A stretch of DNA of 64,000 nt. It comes from Allodiplogaster sudhausi. Lineage: Eukaryota > Nematoda > Chromadorea > Rhabditida > Diplogasteridae. Under the pieces are notes generated by a model, which saw nothing but the letters and a program-made list of their open reading frames with translations, made no database searches and was not told the origin of the DNA. The position numbers and the translations under genes were made by a program. The stretch covers positions 720,001 through 784,000 of the forward strand of contig CALZFC010000033.1 in NCBI GenBank assembly GCA_945643635.1, written 5' to 3'. Every line of letters starts with the position of its first letter. The first letter of the stretch is position 1. Of this stretch, positions 60,723-64,000 are shown in pieces.

Positions 60723-62500
60723 AGTCACAAGTAGATATCACGAACCAGCAGAAAGTCCCTGACGAATACGGTAGCCCGCTTGGAATTCGGGCTGGGTACT
60801 TCGTAGAGAGGACATTGCTGGCCAACCACGAACAGAGCGGACCAGCGGCGGATAAACCACCTTGGTGAAGATCCTCGATCTCTCTCTCTCGCTCTCTCTC
60901 CCTCTCTCTATCTCTCCCTCTATCTCTCCCTCTCTCTATCTTTCTCTCTCTATCTCTCTCTCTTTTCTCTATCTTTCTCTCTCTCTCTTTTTCCCTTCTC
61001 TCTCTCTCCGTCCACCTCGCTTGTTTACCCCTGCTTGCTTCGAATGAGCAAGAAGTCCGTGCTCTTGGATTCGTGTCTATAGATGGGAGCCCGAAAGAGA
61101 TTGCTCTCCACCGACTGCAGAGTCTGGCCAGGGAGAAGCTGGCCGAGGAAGGGCGACGAGTGGGCAAAAGCAGTTTCACCGAACTCGAGACGAACTTCCG
61201 GATCCTTGGCAGTTTTCTAAAGGGGCAGAAATGAACGGCTGATCGGTCTACTGAAGGGAAGACCCTTTTGTGGTAGTTGCGGAGGCGGGAAGCCATTCCC
61301 GGCTGGGCGAGAAGAATTGGATGTTCCTCGGAGAACTCAAGCAAGAGCAACTCGCCGTCTCTGCCGGACACATCCGCCACCTCCCTCATCAGGAAGATGT
61401 CTCCCCCTCCTTCCGCCGCCTTCTGCTTCTCGCGCATCTACAAACCAACAGAAACTAAGTAAAAAAAGAATGCTCGGGATACAGGGAGAAAACGATCAGC
61501 ATTAACTATTCAAAATGCAGAAAAAAACACAAACCTGGCTCATTCTCTGAATGTGGTTTGCCAAAGTGGAAACTCCGACAGATTTGCCACCAATCATCTT
61601 CAGGATTCGTTTGGAAAGCGGAAAGCGATGCCAGTGTCGAAGTTTGTAAGGAGTTAGGTGGGTGGGGAAGAAGGTACGGTGGATGTTCTGAGAAGGAATC
61701 GAGTGCTGGATGGAAGAACCACCGCCTCCCATGGATGTTCCCGATCTGTAGGAGAGAGAACGAGAGAGAGTGAGAGAGAGAGAGTGAGAGTGAGAGTGAG
61801 AGAGAGAGAGAGAGAGAGAGACTGACTTGGCGGTTGCCTTTGGAATGTAGTAGTCATCGGAAGAGAGATTGAATGGATCCTTGTCCGTGAGCTGCGCGAC
61901 GCTGCACTCCATCTGCTCTTCTTCTTCCTGCTTCTGTCTCTGCTGAACTTGGCCGAGGATCATCTTCGACTTCTTCGTGAATTGATGCTCCTTCAACAAA
62001 GTTCAAAATAAAGAAACAACGAAGTGATGTCCGGAAGATTGTTAACAGCCGAGAGGACAGGAAAGGGAAGAGAGAGAGAGATAAAGAGAGTGAGAGAGAT
62101 AAAGAGAGTGATAGAGATAAAGAGAGAGATAAAGATAAAGAGAGAGATAAAGAGAGAAAGAGAGAGAGAGAGAGATAAAGAGAGAAAGAGAGAGAGAGAG
62201 ATAAAGAGAGAAAGAGAGAGAGAGAGGGAGAGATAAAGAGAGAGAGAGAGAGAGAGGGATAGAGAGAGAGAAATGGTACCTTCCGGTCGAATGGCTTGTT
62301 GTTGGAGTCAGCGGCGCGCTCCTCAGCGCGGTCCTCTGGCATTCCGAATATGGTCGGCTCGTCGAAGAAATTTAAGGTCAGTACTTTCGGTTCTGCAATG
62401 TATCTATTATCTCTCTTTATCTCTCTTTCCCGCTTTCCTCTTTCTCTCTCTCTCTCTCTCTCTCTGTGTCCCTCTCTCTCTATCTTTCTCTGTCTCCCCA

Positions 62501-62550
<50 letters not shown>

Positions 62551-64000
62551 ACTCTCTCTCTATCTTTCTCTGTCTCTCTATGTCTGCCTCTCTCTCTCTC
62601 CCTCTCTCCCCACCAAGTGGTCGGCTGAGTCGGTCTGCATCCCAGATGACGTCATCTTCCCATCTCGTCGTCATAACATCTCCTTTCTCCATTGGGAACA
62701 ACGAGTGAGTGGCAGTTGGCTCGCAGCGCATTTCTAAGCAGTTGGTTGCACACGCTAATACGGTATATGGAAGAGGTCTATTCCACCTCCTCTCTCTCTC
62801 TCTCGCTCCCTCTCACCTGTTTCAGGAAGGGCTTGTTGATGAGTACCTCGTTGCGTAAACAGTTGCTCCATACTGTTTGTCTTCACTAAAAAAAAGGATT
62901 TTTAAAAGATGACGTGTGAGGAAAAAGAAAGACTGACAGGCGTGCATGAATGCCTCGTAAGTGCGAAGAGTCTGAGTGGGAATCCACCCTCCGGAAGGTG
63001 TTTTCCCCGACTTCAGCTCTTCCAATACCTTGCAAGCAACCAGCTTATTATCGGGATTCAATATTTCTTTTTATCGATTCCTTTTTACTCTTATCGGGAT
63101 TCAACATTTCTTTTTATCAATTCCTTTTTACTCTTATCCTTGTCGAACCTGATTCCTGATATCATCTCCGTCGAAGACAATGTCATCTTCCCAGTGAACA
63201 AGATTGACAGGCAGGAAAGTCTCAGGAGGGATTTCCTCCACGACTATTCCTTTTGTTTTCTTCTCTTCGCTGTCCCCACAGGGCTCTACCTTTATCTCAG
63301 GAGTCTGAAATTGAAGCAGAACTGATCATCTCCCACGTCATCGCTAAACCTAGCCGAAAACATATACCAACTTGACATTTACGTATATACAGACGATAAA
63401 AAAAAGATAGCAACACTAGATGTACAAGAAATGAACCGGTGGAGACGAAATAGGGCGGGCGACTCCGTAGTTGCAGGTGAGGGCAGTGGCTGGGAGCCCC
63501 AGACGGTCATACCACATCTTGGCCGGCCCGAACCTCCAAGGAGCAGCCACTTCTGAGAGATCAGTCGTCTGGCGGGAAGAAGAAGAGCATCGATCCGAGC
63601 CATTCGCACTCCGCAACGGACGCAGAAGAAGCACCTCAACCACAACAACTTCCTTCTCACTCGCTTCATCTTCGTGACAAGGAAGAATCCGTGTACCTCC
63701 TGATCCATTTGCAGTTCTTCCGGTGGAGGGGGCGGAGCAAGTCGAAGTTGTATCGAATTGCCCTAAGAAAAGTAACTGTTTGATAGAGTGTTTGGTTGTG
63801 GTGACGGAGTAGACAGACATCGTCCTCCTTGGCCTGCTCGGAAGCAGCTTCACTCTTCTCTTCTCCCGAGAGGGGTCTCCGATGGTAAGTCGCACTCATC
63901 CACCAGATGTCCGCTCGAGACGAACACTTGATGTTCGAAGCAAACAAACGAGAGAATCGCAGAACCCGCTCCGTATCGAAGTCGCGGAAGAAACGCCTGT
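54820..64000 (-). CDS. TAF1, largest TFIID subunit (5' end outside window)
   Basis: TAF1 scaffolds TFIID, contacts promoter DNA and acetylated histones, and binds TAF7. The sense strand enters at 64000 within [17 protein letters not shown], so the N-terminal TBP-binding region lies outside. In order: PPPPPEE and [14 protein letters not shown] (63.5-63.75 kb); [12 protein letters not shown] (62.65 kb); [14 protein letters not shown] (61.85 kb); the central DUF3591 core with [59 protein letters not shown] (winged helix) and [17 protein letters not shown] (60.0 kb); [22 protein letters not shown] (58.86 kb); the zinc knuckle [16 protein letters not shown] (57.6 kb); bromodomain 1 ([14 protein letters not shown], 55.94-56.28 kb); bromodomain 2 ([24 protein letters not shown], 55.4-55.85 kb); and an acidic tail ending DNLDSF. 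The stop is TGA at 54820-54822. Introns hold two minisatellites and one GC-AG boundary. No frame breaks remain once introns are placed. Confidence 0.95.
54990..55023. repeat. (GA)n microsatellite in the last TAF1 intron
   Basis: About 13 GA units; the intron is about 60 bp, so the repeat makes up about half of it. Confidence 0.88.
56460..56970. repeat. 46-49 bp minisatellite in a TAF1 intron
   Basis: About ten tandem copies of a pyrimidine-rich unit with the invariant core TATTTCTGCCTGTCCCCTCC. Early copies are about 46 bp and later ones about 49 bp, some near-identical. It fills most of the 708-bp intron (56282-56989) just upstream of the first bromodomain exon. Long open frames here (to 238 codons) are repeat products. 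Confidence 0.9.
57949..58830 (-). repeat. 63-bp minisatellite with 14 splice-donor copies, filling a TAF1 intron
   Basis: Tandem units on the sense strand each begin with the TAF1 donor sequence GTAAGT. The true donor starts at 58828, after exon sequence KNPDGTES. Thirteen more lie at 58767, 58704, 58641, 58578, 58515, 58452, 58389, 58326, 58263, 58200, 58137, 58074 and 58011: a first spacing of 61 bp, then 63 bp throughout. Units differ at a few positions (for example CGTCTTTCT or CGTCATTCT on the plus strand). The acceptor CTGCAG ends at 57921 and the next exon starts [15 protein letters not shown]. The unit is open in two sense frames and in antisense frames, which makes spurious ORFs. Confidence 0.93.
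60130..60208. repeat. GA microsatellite in a TAF1 intron
   Basis: (GA)n with GGAGAG interruptions between the exon encoding the APWNTSRAF block and the upstream exon ending in the acidic DDSDDQ stretch. Confidence 0.9.
60662..60721. repeat. (GA)n microsatellite in a TAF1 intron
   Basis: About 23 GA units directly after a short GGGGA interruption. Confidence 0.9.
60878..61010. repeat. TC-rich simple repeat in a TAF1 intron
   Basis: Interrupted TC repeat with TATCTCTCCC steps. It is purine-rich on the TAF1 sense strand. Confidence 0.85.
61762..61822. repeat. GA/GTGA repeat in a TAF1 intron
   Basis: Alternating (GA)n and GTGAGA steps between the exons [11 protein letters not shown] and [13 protein letters not shown]. 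Confidence 0.85.
62060..62270. repeat. Compound GA / GATAAAGA repeat in a TAF1 intron
   Basis: About 200 bp of AGAGAGATAAAGAGAG-type units grading into pure (GA)n. Confidence 0.9.
62435..62615. repeat. TC-rich simple repeat in a TAF1 intron
   Basis: About 180 bp of (TC)n with CTGTCTC and TATCTTTC interruptions. It faces the GA repeat at 62060-62270 on the other side of a short exon, so the two introns could pair. Confidence 0.88.
63051..63137. repeat. Direct 43-bp tandem duplication in a TAF1 intron
   Basis: Two adjacent copies of a unit starting TCGGGATTCAATATTTCTTT, differing at two or three bases. Confidence 0.85.

Noticed and set aside
63500..63900. Three-frame coding pattern suggesting frameshifts near the TAF1 5' side
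   Set aside because: Two ordinary introns explain it: one ending TTTCTTAG before the PPPPPEE exon, and one ending CCGCCAG before TTDLSEV.
1..64000. tRNA or rRNA genes
   Set aside because: I looked for GGTTCGANTC-type B boxes and rRNA-like blocks; the few partial matches lie in coding exons or the retrotransposon and lack an A box or cloverleaf.

Overview
This is animal nuclear DNA, very probably from a nematode. Its genes are split by many short introns (often 45-150 bp), coding GC is moderate, and GA/TC dinucleotide tracts recur throughout. The lineage call is an inference. It rests on the LIS1 homologue reading closest to nematode LIS-1 in its fifth WD repeat and C-terminus, and on a PAT-type tyrosine-recombinase retrotransposon, a class first described in the nematode Panagrellus. 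I could run no search, so all family assignments come from recognising protein motifs.

Layout. 265-2906 (-): a Spinster-type MFS transporter. About 3187-5998 (-): a multi-exon gene I cannot identify. 6145-6590: a MITE flanked by TA. 8275-18838 (-): a complete CBP/p300 acetyltransferase (TAZ1, KIX, bromodomain, RING/PHD, HAT, ZZ, TAZ2, Q-rich tail). 18.8-32.5 kb: a large gene-poor interval between divergent CBP and prospero genes, holding microsatellites, an inverted-repeat element and one doubtful gene. 32549-36484 (+): a Prospero/PROX homeodomain factor. 37455-40896 (+): LIS1/PAFAH1B1, with a MITE in one intron and an apparent one-base frameshift. 42123-46464 (+): NAA15, the NatA auxiliary subunit. 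47875-49926 (+): phosphorylase kinase gamma subunit. 50391-54742 (+): a PAT-like DIRS-order retrotransposon with split direct repeats. 54820 to beyond 64000 (-): TAF1, with its N-terminus outside the window.

The genes are unrelated housekeeping and developmental loci, not an operon. Two (CBP, TAF1) are large bromodomain transcription co-activators. The most unusual structure is in TAF1: a 908-bp intron made almost wholly of a 63-bp minisatellite, each unit of which carries a perfect GTAAGT 5' splice site, so the true donor is followed by 13 decoys. The second is the retrotransposon, whose A1 / B1-A2 / B2 repeat layout can be read to the base and whose recombinase lies between A2 and B2. Two introns use GC-AG boundaries.
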